Assembly (NCBI RefSeq): GCF_932526225.1 | Contig: NC_064041.1 | Coordinates: 13,639,451-13,703,450, forward strand | Length of the DNA stretch: 64,000 nucleotides | Source of the DNA: Nematostella vectensis | Taxonomy: Eukaryota; Cnidaria; Anthozoa; Actiniaria; Edwardsiidae | Direction of reading: 5' to 3' | In this document: positions 24,601 to 35,800 of the stretch, one piece after another | Layout: each line of letters starts with the position of its first letter | Position numbering within the stretch: the stretch's first letter is position 1 | The notes under the pieces: model-generated | Told to the model about the DNA's origin: nothing | Databases searched by the model: none | The model's input: only the letters and a program-made list of their open reading frames with translations | Translations under genes and position numbers: made by a program

Positions 24601-25341
24601 AATGCTGCAATACAGGAGTTTGATCACCCCAATACTGGTCCAACAACAGAACCCTTTAAAAGCCAGGAAATCTGCTCTGATACTAACAACCAAGATGATC
24701 TCCAAAGTAGACAATGCCAAGATTGCCAAGATGCCAAGAGACTGACTCGCGTGCAGAAAGCAAAGCTTGAAGCACTTGCAAGCTTTGCAGGAAAGCCTTT
24801 GCATGACATCTGCAAGTCCTCTTCAAGGATTGTTGCCAAGTATCTGAAACCCAAAAAAGATCAAGCTACAAACACTCAGACTACTGAACTATGCAGCACT
24901 GAAGCGCAAACAGATAGAATGATGAGCAAAGAGGCAAATACTGGTGAAATGCCACTGTCCAAAGGGCCGGTGACACTAACTGTTAATCCTGCTGATAAAA
25001 ACAAAGGAGTTGGTACCCAGATCACACCTGCTACCCTCCTTGCCAAGAGAAATGCGGAGTTCACTGTTGACTCCTCTCTACCTGATGATAGCGAAGAAGT
25101 TGGGGCGATCCGGATTTCACCAGCCACAAGCTTTGCCGATGGTGATTTGGATGTCACTGTTGATATGACAGCTAGCACAAAACATAGAGGGGCGAAGGCT
25201 AACGGGAATGCAGCAAAAGTCTACTCCTTGTTGGGCCAAAACAGCTTTCATGATCACATCACCCTTCTGGAAACCAGTCGGCGAGTGGTTGAGACAGCAA
25301 TGCAGCTAGAAACCCCTGAGGGTTCCCCAGTAGTGAAGTGA
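21630..25341 (+). CDS. Unrecognised protein with five LTRxQxARLEALxSFxG repeats (3 exons)
   Basis: Exons 21630-21665, 22322-22467 and 23817-25341 join in phases 0 and 2 to give 568 residues. I do not recognise the family. Five copies of a basic/helical motif of about 22 residues occur near residues 8-29 (KRLTRVEKARLEALAAFG), 57-82 (LTRLQQARIEANKAFKG), 106-128 (RRLDRAQKEVIQSFEG), 183-206 (KRMTRAQRARMEALQSFGG) and 368-392 (KRLTRVQKAKLEALASFAG). The linkers are polar and probably disordered, with many S, T, Q and E and two basic stretches. Both introns cut right after the LTR of a repeat, so repeats 1 and 2 are assembled across splice junctions. There is no signal peptide or membrane segment, and the basic tracts suggest a nuclear protein. 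The spaced motifs could each bind the same partner. Divergence from the MEI1-like gene hints at shared germline expression; that is an inference. Confidence 0.8.
21710..21842. mobile_element. Short inverted-repeat MITE in intron 1 of the repeat-protein gene
   Basis: The left arm GGTCCTAGAAACCAGGTTAA pairs with the right arm, whose reverse complement reads GGTTCCTAGAAAGCAGGTTA. About 60 bp of spacer lies between them. Confidence 0.65.
23467..23625. mobile_element. Probable short inverted-repeat element
   Basis: The ends GGGCTTTCATTAA and CTAATGAAACCCC are inverted. The interior holds GGTGC/CCGGC repeats resembling sequence at about 3160-3230. The boundaries are uncertain. Confidence 0.4.
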
Positions 25342-25439
25342 TAAAATATTTGCCACAAAAGGTCTTATAAGCCTGAGGGGGGGGGGATGACAGCTTAATA
25401 GCGAAAATATTAAAGGGCAGTCCATATAAGATTATATCA

Positions 25440-25590
25440 TACACCAATATTATCTAGGTAAAGGAAGGTTCATTCGATATAAATTACATCAATACTATCT
25501 ACTAGTTAAAGGACGGTTCATTCGATATAAATTACATCAATACTATCTACTAGTTAAAGGACGGTTCATTCGATATAAATGTTATAGTTA
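25440..25590. repeat. 48-bp tandem repeat (about 3 copies)
   Basis: Units contain GGTTCATTCGATATAAATTA, then CATCAATACTATCTACTAGT. They lie just downstream of the repeat-protein gene. Confidence 0.85.
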
Positions 25591-25649
25591 TACATAACGA
25601 CTGACAAGCCTTTTTGGTATTACCTAAAACAATGTTTTTCTCTTGCAGG

Positions 25650-26128
25650 ATATTTAATAATGCTAAACATCCCCTAGATAGAGTTTATGGGATTTGGTCT
25701 ATTCATAATGCTAGAAAAAATCCCCTATGTAAGATATATATGGTTCAGTCTATTCATAATGCTAAAAATCCCCTAAGATATGATACGGTTCATTCTATTC
25801 ATAATGCTAAAAAATCCCCTAAGATATGATATGGTTCATTCTATTCATAATCCTAAAAATCCCCAAAGATATGTAGTGTTCAGTCTATTCATAATTCTAA
25901 AAATCCCCTAAGATATGATATGGTTCATTCTATTCATAATGCTAAAAATCCCCTAAGATATGATATGGTTCGTTCTATTCATAATGCTAAAAAATCCCCT
26001 AAGATATGTAGTGTTCAGTCTATTCATAATTCTAAAAATCCCCTAAGATATGATATGGTTCAGTCTATTAATAATGCTAAAAATCCCCTAAGATATGTAG
26101 TGTTCAGTCTATTCATAATTCTTAAAAG
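25650..26128. repeat. 45-bp satellite (about 10 copies)
   Basis: Units contain TATTCATAATGCTAAAAATC followed by CCCTAAGATATG. Small open frames here are a by-product of the period. Confidence 0.9.
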
Positions 26129-26818
26129 CAACTGCAATATCTATAGCCGTACCCATGGGCAGATATACTGACTGGATTCAACCATCAAGTTAGGGTGGAG
26201 CTACGCCTTCCATGGTGAAAATGCCATCATGCCCATTGGCGCGCGCCTAATATGCAGGAAACACGATGAGTCCAAAGTCCTGATGCATTTGTAACTACAA
26301 GGGGTATGGCATTGTCCATAGAAATATTGATTTTCTCGCCAACATTTTAGGCACCGAGTCTTTTGGCAAGAAACCATCACAGATAATTTAGGTGGCTCCC
26401 TTCGACTATTGCTTTACGCAGATCTTGATGAACCTCACGATCGGCGTCGCTGAGTACTCCTGTTGGTGCAACGACAAAAATGTGCTAGAATGGTTTTCCT
26501 ATTTCTTATAGGCAGTATAAATATTTACTCGTTTAGACGAATATTTCGTGCATTATTGTTACCCAGCACAGGAGTTTATTTTCTTGTATTTTTAAATAAA
26601 TCTCTTAGAGTGGTTTTCAAAATCCCGTGCAACAAAATGTAGTTGATTAAGTGTAATAGTCAAGCCAGGACAAAAAAGAACAATAACATAAAGTGTATTA
26701 GTACTAAATAGTACTAAACTAAATAGTATTTCACGGCTTTTTGAAAAGCATTCTAAAACAGAATTCATAGATAAGCCACTTTGGGCTTCAAAACTTTTAA
26801 TAAATGAAACCATTTAAG

Positions 26819-29800
26819 TTAATGGTTTATGAAATTCTCTGCAGGCACAAGCCCAAAAAGCAGTCTTCTCTGATATAGACGCTTAGTGTGTGGATACGAC
26901 TAATGTCCTTCCGATCTGTCCCCCCATTGCATTGATGTATAAGTCTTACCTTTCGGCTGCAGCATGTCAAAGGCCATTATACCACTGAACAAGCTGCGGA
27001 TCGCGGGCTCCAAATGAAGCAAGTCTAGGACTTGGGCCAAGCTTATTGCCTCGTGCATTACGGCTTGCCATTGTGCAAAGCTATGAAGCCTGTCGACATT
27101 AAACTGGATTTCATTGACACGACGCGGAGAACGGGTTTTACCATCTTCGGCAATGCGGCGAAGCCTCAAATGAGTGAAGAGAATTGCATTCAGTTCATCG
27201 TTACTAATTGGTGGGTCAGCATTGAGAAGCCAGAAGCGCGTTGCGGCAGCAAACAGCAAGAACTCATATTCTATTGACCTCATAAAAGAAGTGTTGGACT
27301 CCAATAATTCCATCATGATTTCCATTCTCTGATCCAGTGATAACGTAGGGATAGTGCTAAGAGATGGAAGGTCGAAACCATTTCTTGCTTTGATTGTATG
27401 TTCTTGTATTTTATAGGTTTCACCGTCCCTTATATATTCGTTGATTTTCTCTCCTTGTCCCAAGACAATCGCGTAGATGGCCTGACGTAGCGTGAACGTA
27501 CAATAATTGGCTGATTTCTGTTGTATGTTCTGGACCTGTATCTGTAGTAGTGCTACGTTGGTCATTAAGTTTGAGATATAGTAACTAGGAAATGAGCCAT
27601 TTCGATGGTTTTCCAGCACCCAAGTAGGTACCGGTAAAACACTTGCATTATTATTACCATTAGCCCCAACATCTGACGTGGAAGCACCACCAGCCCCCAC
27701 AACTGACGAGGAACCACCACCAGCCCCCACAACTGACGAGGAACCACCACCAGCCCCCACAACTGACGAGGAAGCACCACCAGCCCCCACAACTGACGAG
27801 GAACCACCACCAGCCCCCACAACTGATGAGGAAGCACCATCAGACGGATCGTCAACACTTTTATTACCTGTAACAGCTGATGCGTTGCTGTCGGTGAGAA
27901 AGTCGAGAAGAGGTGATCGTGGAGGTATGCGGTAGCTATCTATCGACATGTACAGGGCTTTCTTCAAGTCTTCTTTGTCCTTTTCCCTTGCAAGACTAAC
28001 AACAGCTCTTGTAGCCTCTTCGACACTACTGAACTTACGAAGAAACTGGGCAGTGTACTCGATCCTTTTCAGGCCACGTGGCATGCTGTTTTCGATTTCG
28101 CTTTGGATAGACGTAAGCATGGAAGGGCTGACATAGTCGCTTCCAATAATCGAGGCTAATAGGGGAAGCAAGTCTGGCTTCAAACCGAGATGCATAAGAA
28201 ACGCTTCTCTGTGGTAAATCGTTGCCTCGATTCGTTCTTTGCGTGAATGTCGCCAAATGAGATAGTCGAAAGGAATAAATCCAGCTTGGATATCGAAGAT
28301 GAAAAAGTCATTGTCGCTGCTTGTTACCGGGCACTTGTAGCAATTAGCCAAAGAGGCGATTTCTTGGTCTGCCTCACTGTCAGAACAAATAAGATATATA
28401 AACGTTGGGAAGTGATTAATTGACGAGAGAAACAAAAACATGTAACGCCAGACACTTCTCAGAAAGCATTTGATGTTTCACATGTAACACCAGACACTAC
28501 TCAGAATGCCTTTGATGTTTCACAATTAACACCAGACACTTCTCAGAAAGCCTTTGATGTTTCACATGTTACACCGTGGACTTATCAGGAAGCCTTTGAT
28601 TTCTCACATGTAACACCAGACACTTCTTAGAAAGCCTTTGGTGTTTCACATGTAACGTCAGAGACTTCTTAGAAAGGCTTTAATGTTTCCCATGTAACGT
28701 CAGACACTTCTAAGTGTCTGACATTAGCCCTGCCTTTCACTGACCCCACATCAGACAGGGCTAATGTCATAATAGACCTGATCCTCGCCGAAGTTATCAA
28801 AGGAGTTCTATAATATTCTTATTGCCCGTTGATGTGGAAGGTTTTATCTTCAATACGGCAGGCAAATCTAGCAGAAAAAGCGAAAAAAGCTCTTTTCGCA
28901 CTAAAAAAGGGTATTCTCTCTAAGCATTATAACATCACGCCAAACCTACAGCAAGACTTATTTGATCGCTTAATTAAACCAATCTCTTCTATGGGTCCGC
29001 AATCTGGGGAACAGAATCTCTAAAATTAATTGAAGCAGTTCAGCTGAAAGTCTGCAAATGGATTCTTAAAGTACATAGCAAAACAACTAACTTGGCGGTT
29101 CTATCGGTGTTGGGGCGCTACCCTCTAGAAACAGGATTAAAATAGGGTCCTTCGTTACTTCAAGAACGTATCACAAAGTGACTCCTCCAGGCTAATACGC
29201 CAAGCTTTCAGAGTATCTGAAGACATGGCTTGTAAAGGAGAAGATTGCTTTGCCTGCTAGGTTCCTGGACGACACAGGGTATAGCTTGGATTAAAGAAAT
29301 ATCTATGACCAGACAGGTGCAGGTCCATTATTTCGAACTTGATCACATCTCTTTTGATTGTTTATATAATCAAAAGGTTTGCGGGAACCGAATGCATCTA
29401 TGCCAAACCTAGGAATGGCACTTCCCTTCTGCGACTACAGTCTTTATTTTTTTATAGGAACCAGGGGTGGATCCAGACTGATTCCAGTGAATCACTCAAA
29501 ATCCCCCAGATAAATGTTTTTTTTTTTTGTAGATTTGAATTTTAAAATTCAAATCTACAAAATCTAAAACGTTAAAAAAAAAATAAACATCCATCTGTTG
29601 TCTGTTATTTAAACACTATTAGACCTGCTTCCTGGGTTGTTTCGCTGTTATTCTTTTAGCGCTTAGACAGCATCTCCGGCCCCCCCCACGGGAAATATTG
29701 TTCCTGATGGTCAGTGATAAATCTAGTTTGGTGGAGGGGACCCATTTAGAAATTTTGCGCGTGTATACAAATTATGCGCGTGTTCTGGAACCACTCAAGC

Positions 29801-32800
29801 TCTTCACCGATTGGCTACGGCCCACGCGGAACTACTCAAGCTCTGTTTTGAATGGTTGCCATAACGTGTGAATCACTTTGGAATCAGTTGACAATAAAAT
29901 CCCGATGCTACCCCTGAGAAAGTAGGCCTTTGCTTGCTTTAGCGTGTGATTTCTTGTACACATCATAGACTAACAACTAATATCCGTGTAGAATCTCTAG
30001 ATAAATATTTTCTAATGCGCCTGACATTGTACATGTGAAAAAATGAGGCTTGCAATACGCCTGGAATTCGACTGTCCTGCCACTATCGATATGTAGCCAA
30101 ACTGCCTTTTACTGACAATCCCAGATATGTAGCCAAACTGCCTTTCACTGACAATCCCAGATATGTAGCCAAACTGCCTTTCACTGACAATCCCAGATAT
30201 GTAGCCAAACTGCCTTTCACTGGCAATCCCAGATATGTAGCAAAACTGCCTTTCACTGACAATCCCAGATATGTAGCCAAACTGCCTTTCACTGACAATC
30301 CCAGATATGTAGTCAAACTGCCTTTCACTGGCAATCCCAGATATGTAGTCAAACTGCCTTTCACTGGCAATCCCAGATATGTAGCCAAACTGCCTTTCAC
30401 TGGCAATCCCAGATATGTAGCCAAACTGCCTTTCACTGGCAATCCCAGATATGTAGCCAAACTGCCTTTCACTGACAATCCCAGATATGTAGCCAAACTG
30501 CCTTTCACTGGCAATCCCAGATGTGTAGCCAAACTGCCTTTCACTGACAATCCCAGATATGTAGCCAAACTGCCTTTCACTGGCAATCCCAGATATGTAG
30601 CCAAACTGCCTTTCACTGACAATCCCAGATATGTAGCCAAACTGCCTTTCACTGGCAATCCCAGATTAGGATATAGGTTTTTTCGCTTACTAAAAACACC
30701 ACAGGTAGCCCAGGCTCACGGCAAGTGTAGGTTTATTACAGAGTTTATTATATTTTTTTTCACACCTAACTAGCGAAACTAGTTTACTTCCATCGTTGAT
30801 CTACTTAAATTCGGCCATTTTACAGAGTTTGTAATATTTTTTTCAGGCCTTTCTAGCGAAACTACCGAAATTTTATTATTTCCGGTATTTTTTTCTCTTT
30901 ACTTCTCTAATATCTTAATGATTACGTCATATTAATCACATGATCACAAACATTGTAATTAGCATATAGCACATGTATGATTAGGAAATCACACAGGAAT
31001 CACACAGATCTACAATAAACACGTACCGTCTTCACTCATGGCTTTCTGATAGTAGAACCACGATAAGGTCACAACATTTGGCGACGAGGAATAGGAATTC
31101 TCAGCAAAGCAGAAGAGTAGAAGAATGACAAATGATACGGCAGATACGAGTTCGGGCGTAGCGCGGCGACCAACCCGAACAACATCACCGTAGTAAACCG
31201 ACAACTGAGTATCAAACCCTTCCACATCAACACCGACACCAATGACACGGCAATCCGATGGGATAAGTGGAAGAAGGACATCGAAAGATAGTTTCGCTTC
31301 TTTGGAATAACAAAACGAGAAACAAAGAAAGACAGCCTGATAATCTACGGCGGCCCGCAGATCGCCGACCTTGAAGACTCACTCCCTGAGCTAACTGAAC
31401 AAGCCGGGGACAATGCCTACACAGGACTTTTAAGGAGGCAGGATAAGAATTTCTCCCAAGGAAGAACAAAGACTACGCCAGATTCCAGTTCGGAAACCTT
31501 ATCCAAGCCGACAAAGAGAGCATGGCGCAATATTACACAATGATCCGCAGAAATGCGGATTCACAGACGAAAACGAGGCGATTCGAGATCATTTAATCAA
31601 GACTATGAGAAGTAGACTATAAGAAAGAACTTAACTCTGACACAAATACTAGACGAAGCAGCGATAGATGAAGAATCAAGCGCGCAAGCGGCAGCCATCG
31701 AAAGGAAGCTTAAGGAGGAGTCGGAATCTCAAAGGGTGAAACAAATCACAAAGCGACACACGCGCGACCAACACCACAATTAATGCGACCGATGCGGAGC
31801 GAAACACAGCACAGGCAATTGCAGAGCCTATGGAGCAGAATGCCATAAATGCGGGAAAAGAAATCACTACGCTCGAATGTGTAGGAGCGGCGCAAATACA
31901 AAAGACGAAACAACCTCAGAACGGCAAGACCAACTCGGGAAACATCAATCAAGGAACTTCGGAAGCCGAAACAAAGGAAAAGGACGCCGACAGATTCGAC
32001 ACGTGGAGCGAGAAAGCGACACCGAATCAAGCAAAACAGAGCGACGAAGATATCAACCGTATACTCAAACATGTGAATATCCGCAAGACAAGCACAGTTC
32101 CATCCTCGACGAAAGCGAACAAATACAGGATTTGGATAAACGGAGTCAAAACAACCGTCGAACCGGACACCGAAGCTGATGCGAACGTCATGGACGAACA
32201 ACATCTAAAACCACTTCAAAACGCCCAACCGGAAGTGCAGCTAATGAAAACAACGCTGAAACTCAAAACGCTTACAGAGGACCTTCCCGTAATCGGTGAA
32301 ATCAACGTGACCATAGCCAATGAGACCCGAAGTACCGTAGCAAGGATCGCGATTATCGGCGGAACCATCGACTCGCTACCAATACTAGGCAGAGAGACAC
32401 TCGAAGAACTTGGGATGGTGAAATTCGATGCAACCGGACGCCTGAAGCAACCCAGCAAACACATACACAAGGTACAGACCGGAAACGAGCAGCGGGATCA
32501 AATAGTCAACAATTACACACAGCTCTTTTCGGGGATCGGAAAAGCACGACGAGACGGGAAAGATATCGAAATTCACCTACCCATGCAAGACGACGCACAG
32601 CCTGTCATCCAGAAACCGAGACGAGTTCCATACCACCTGATAGAGCCACTAAAGAAAAGGATGAAAGAGTTCGTCGATAACGACATCATGGAGCCTGTCC
32701 CGGAACACGAATCGATAACATGGTGTTCACCATTAGTGGTCCAACCAAAAGCGAAGAAGCCAGGAGACATCAGAGTGAGCCTGGATCTCCGAGTGCTCAA

Positions 32801-35800
32801 CAAATCAATGCAGCGCACACGACAAGTCCAAGCACCAATTACCGAGGACTTTATCGCAACATTCAAGGACTGTCGAATGTTTAGCAAACTAGACATGAAT
32901 CGCGGATACCACCAGTTTGCACTAGACGAGGAATCGCGAAATCTGATGACATTCTCCACCCCAGAAGGAAACTATCGATACAGACGGCTAGCGTTCGGCG
33001 GCGTTAACAGCCAAGACCTATTCGACGCGGAAATGAACCGTATTCTTTCGGGACTCCAGCGAGTGCTGAACAATCGGGATGATATTCTTATTGGTGGACT
33101 AAACGAAGACGACCACAACAAGAACGTCGAGGCAGTATTAAAGCGACTGGAAGCGCACAACTTAACACTGAGGAGAGAGAAATGCGATTTCGGCAAGACA
33201 AGCATCGAGTTCCACGGACATCTCTTCACATCAGAGGGGCTTAAACTCAGTCCAAACAAGGTAAAAGCAGTACGAGAGTGCGCACCACCGCAGTCTAAAG
33301 AGGAACTTGTATCATTTCTTCAAATGATGGCATACCTGTCTCGCTACATCACCAACTTCTCAAGTCGATGCGAACCTCTGTGGAGACTGACACACAAAGA
33401 CGCAAGGTTTGAATGGAACGACGAGCAGCAAAAGGCGTTCGAAGACCTGAAGAGAGCGATAACTACTGCACCAGTCCTGATTCCTTACAAACCTGAACGG
33501 CAAACGCTGATTATCTGCGACGGCAGCCCAACTGGACTAGGAGGCGGTTTATTTCAGGAGAATGACAAAGGATACCAACCTGTGCACTTCGTGAGCAGAA
33601 CGCTGACACAGAGAAACGCTATTCACAAATCTAGAGGCGCTTGCAGCAGAATCTACTACCACAAGCCTTAACATGTACCTCCTAGGATCACCACACTTCC
33701 AACTGGCGACAGATCACAAGCCATTACTACCGCTGTTGAACAATCCAAGAGCGAAGTTACCGCCACGTATAGAGAGGATTGTGATGAAAATGCAAAACCT
33801 CGATTTCACAGCAATCTACATCGCAGGGAAATCCAATATGACGGATTATCTATCAAGACATGCGATTCCAGACAAAAAGCAATCGGACAGCGAGCACTAC
33901 ATCAAAGCAATAATAGAGACCAACCACGCAGTTGTCATGGAAACCATACAGACAGCAACAAGAAAAGACCGAGTACTGCAGAAGTTACAGACAGCACTTC
34001 ACACGGGACAATGGGACAAAAACGACCCTGACCTAGCACCGTACTATGATCTACGACAGAGATCTACACAAGCGACGACGTAGTGTTAAGACTGGACAAG
34101 ATAATTCCACCTGAATCCATGAGGGACAATATAATCACAATCTTCCACAAGCAAGGACACTTAGGCATCACAAAGACAAAGGAGCTACTAAGGCGGAAAT
34201 ACTGGTTCCCAAGAATGAACAAGCGGATTGAGGACATCGTTAGCACATGCTTCAGCTGCCAGGTATCAACAAACACACATCACACCGAGCCAGCTAAAAT
34301 GACAAGCTTACCAGAAAGACCATGGGAAACGGTGGAGGCAGACTTTTGTGGACCATTTCCAAACAAAGAATATGTACTAGTGGTCACAGACCAGTATTCA
34401 CGATACCTGGAAGTAGAGTTTATCACATCAGCACTTAAACCATCCCGGGATAAATGGTCTTGAAGATATGCATCCAACCAAGGTGTTGGCAACTATTCTT
34501 AAGCCAAATAATAGCACAGGTTCTTTGACAAATTTCAAATCGAACAAGGAAAGAAAAGCACCCCTCTCAATAAAACGCTCAAAATACAACACAAGGGAGA
34601 GAGATCAGCAAACACAGCTCGAGAAACAAATAGATACCTTTATTCTGATCCTCCAGGTTCATTTCCATAGCCTCAAAACACAATGTCCACTCCTTGAAGG
34701 CTTGTAAAACCATGAAGATGCCTTTACGGATTAAAAGCATTCTAGGAGATCCAGGGAAAGTCTTTTCACCTCGAAGCCAAACAAATCAATTCCAGCTCAT
34801 ACAGACCCAGAATAGCAGTGTAAACAATTTTGGAATCAATCTGGTTTCAGAAAAGACAGCATTTAGGAGAGCTGTGGTGTGGTGGTCATTAGAAAATTAT
34901 TTTCTCATCCAGACAAAGCCAAACCAGAAAAAATCATCATGAATCCACCTTTGCTTGTAAATATCCATAAGCAAAGCACTCAATTATGCCCCAAAAGACT
35001 TCATGATGTCCTGAGACACTCTCCTATTATGCTCATAGCATGCTCATGCAATTCAAGCAACCATCAACTTGTTCGCCCCATGACAGGTAATCCGGAATCC
35101 GGAATCCATGAAAAAATGAGATATGGGATCCGGAATCCATGAAAAAAATGAGATATGGAATCCGGAATCCATGAAAAAATGAGATATGGAATCCGGAATC
35201 CATGAAAAAATGAGATATGGAATCCGGAATCCATGCTGCTGGGATCCGGAATCCACGAGAAAAAACCCACATGGAATCCGGAATACAGAACCCTATTGGA
35301 GAACCTGTCATGGGGCGAACTTGTGCTGGCTTCAGCACAACAACGAGGGATTAAAGTGGGGACCGCAAAGCACTGTTGGAAAGCTTGGATACCGCTGACT
35401 AGGTGCAGCTGTGTTTGACTTTGACGGGCTGTATAAAACTCAGAATAGGGAGGGAGGTATCGGTTTTCAGTCTGTTTTTTGTAAATTCAGCTCAAAAATA
35501 GCCAGGAGTCAATGGGTTAAATTCGGCCGTTTTAGAATCTGTACTATGTATTTCCTGTTGCATCAACTTTTCAGTCAATTATTATTTCATAATTAATTTG
35601 TTATCAATAAGTTATTAATTACTAATCAATCTTAATTTAAATAATGTTTAATCTTTGTTATACATGAAATCTGGTACAAGAGCGAATACTAGCTTAGATT
35701 CACCGACTACCGACAAAGATCGATAATTCTTATCGAATACCGACAAATTATGGAAATTTTAACTGACTACCGACATGCAGACCCCCCAATCCAGACTGTT

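Noticed and set aside
30083..30658. 191-codon minus-strand frame of 12-residue repeats
   Set aside because: It is the 36-bp satellite read in one frame, with no start context, splice sites or non-repeat part.
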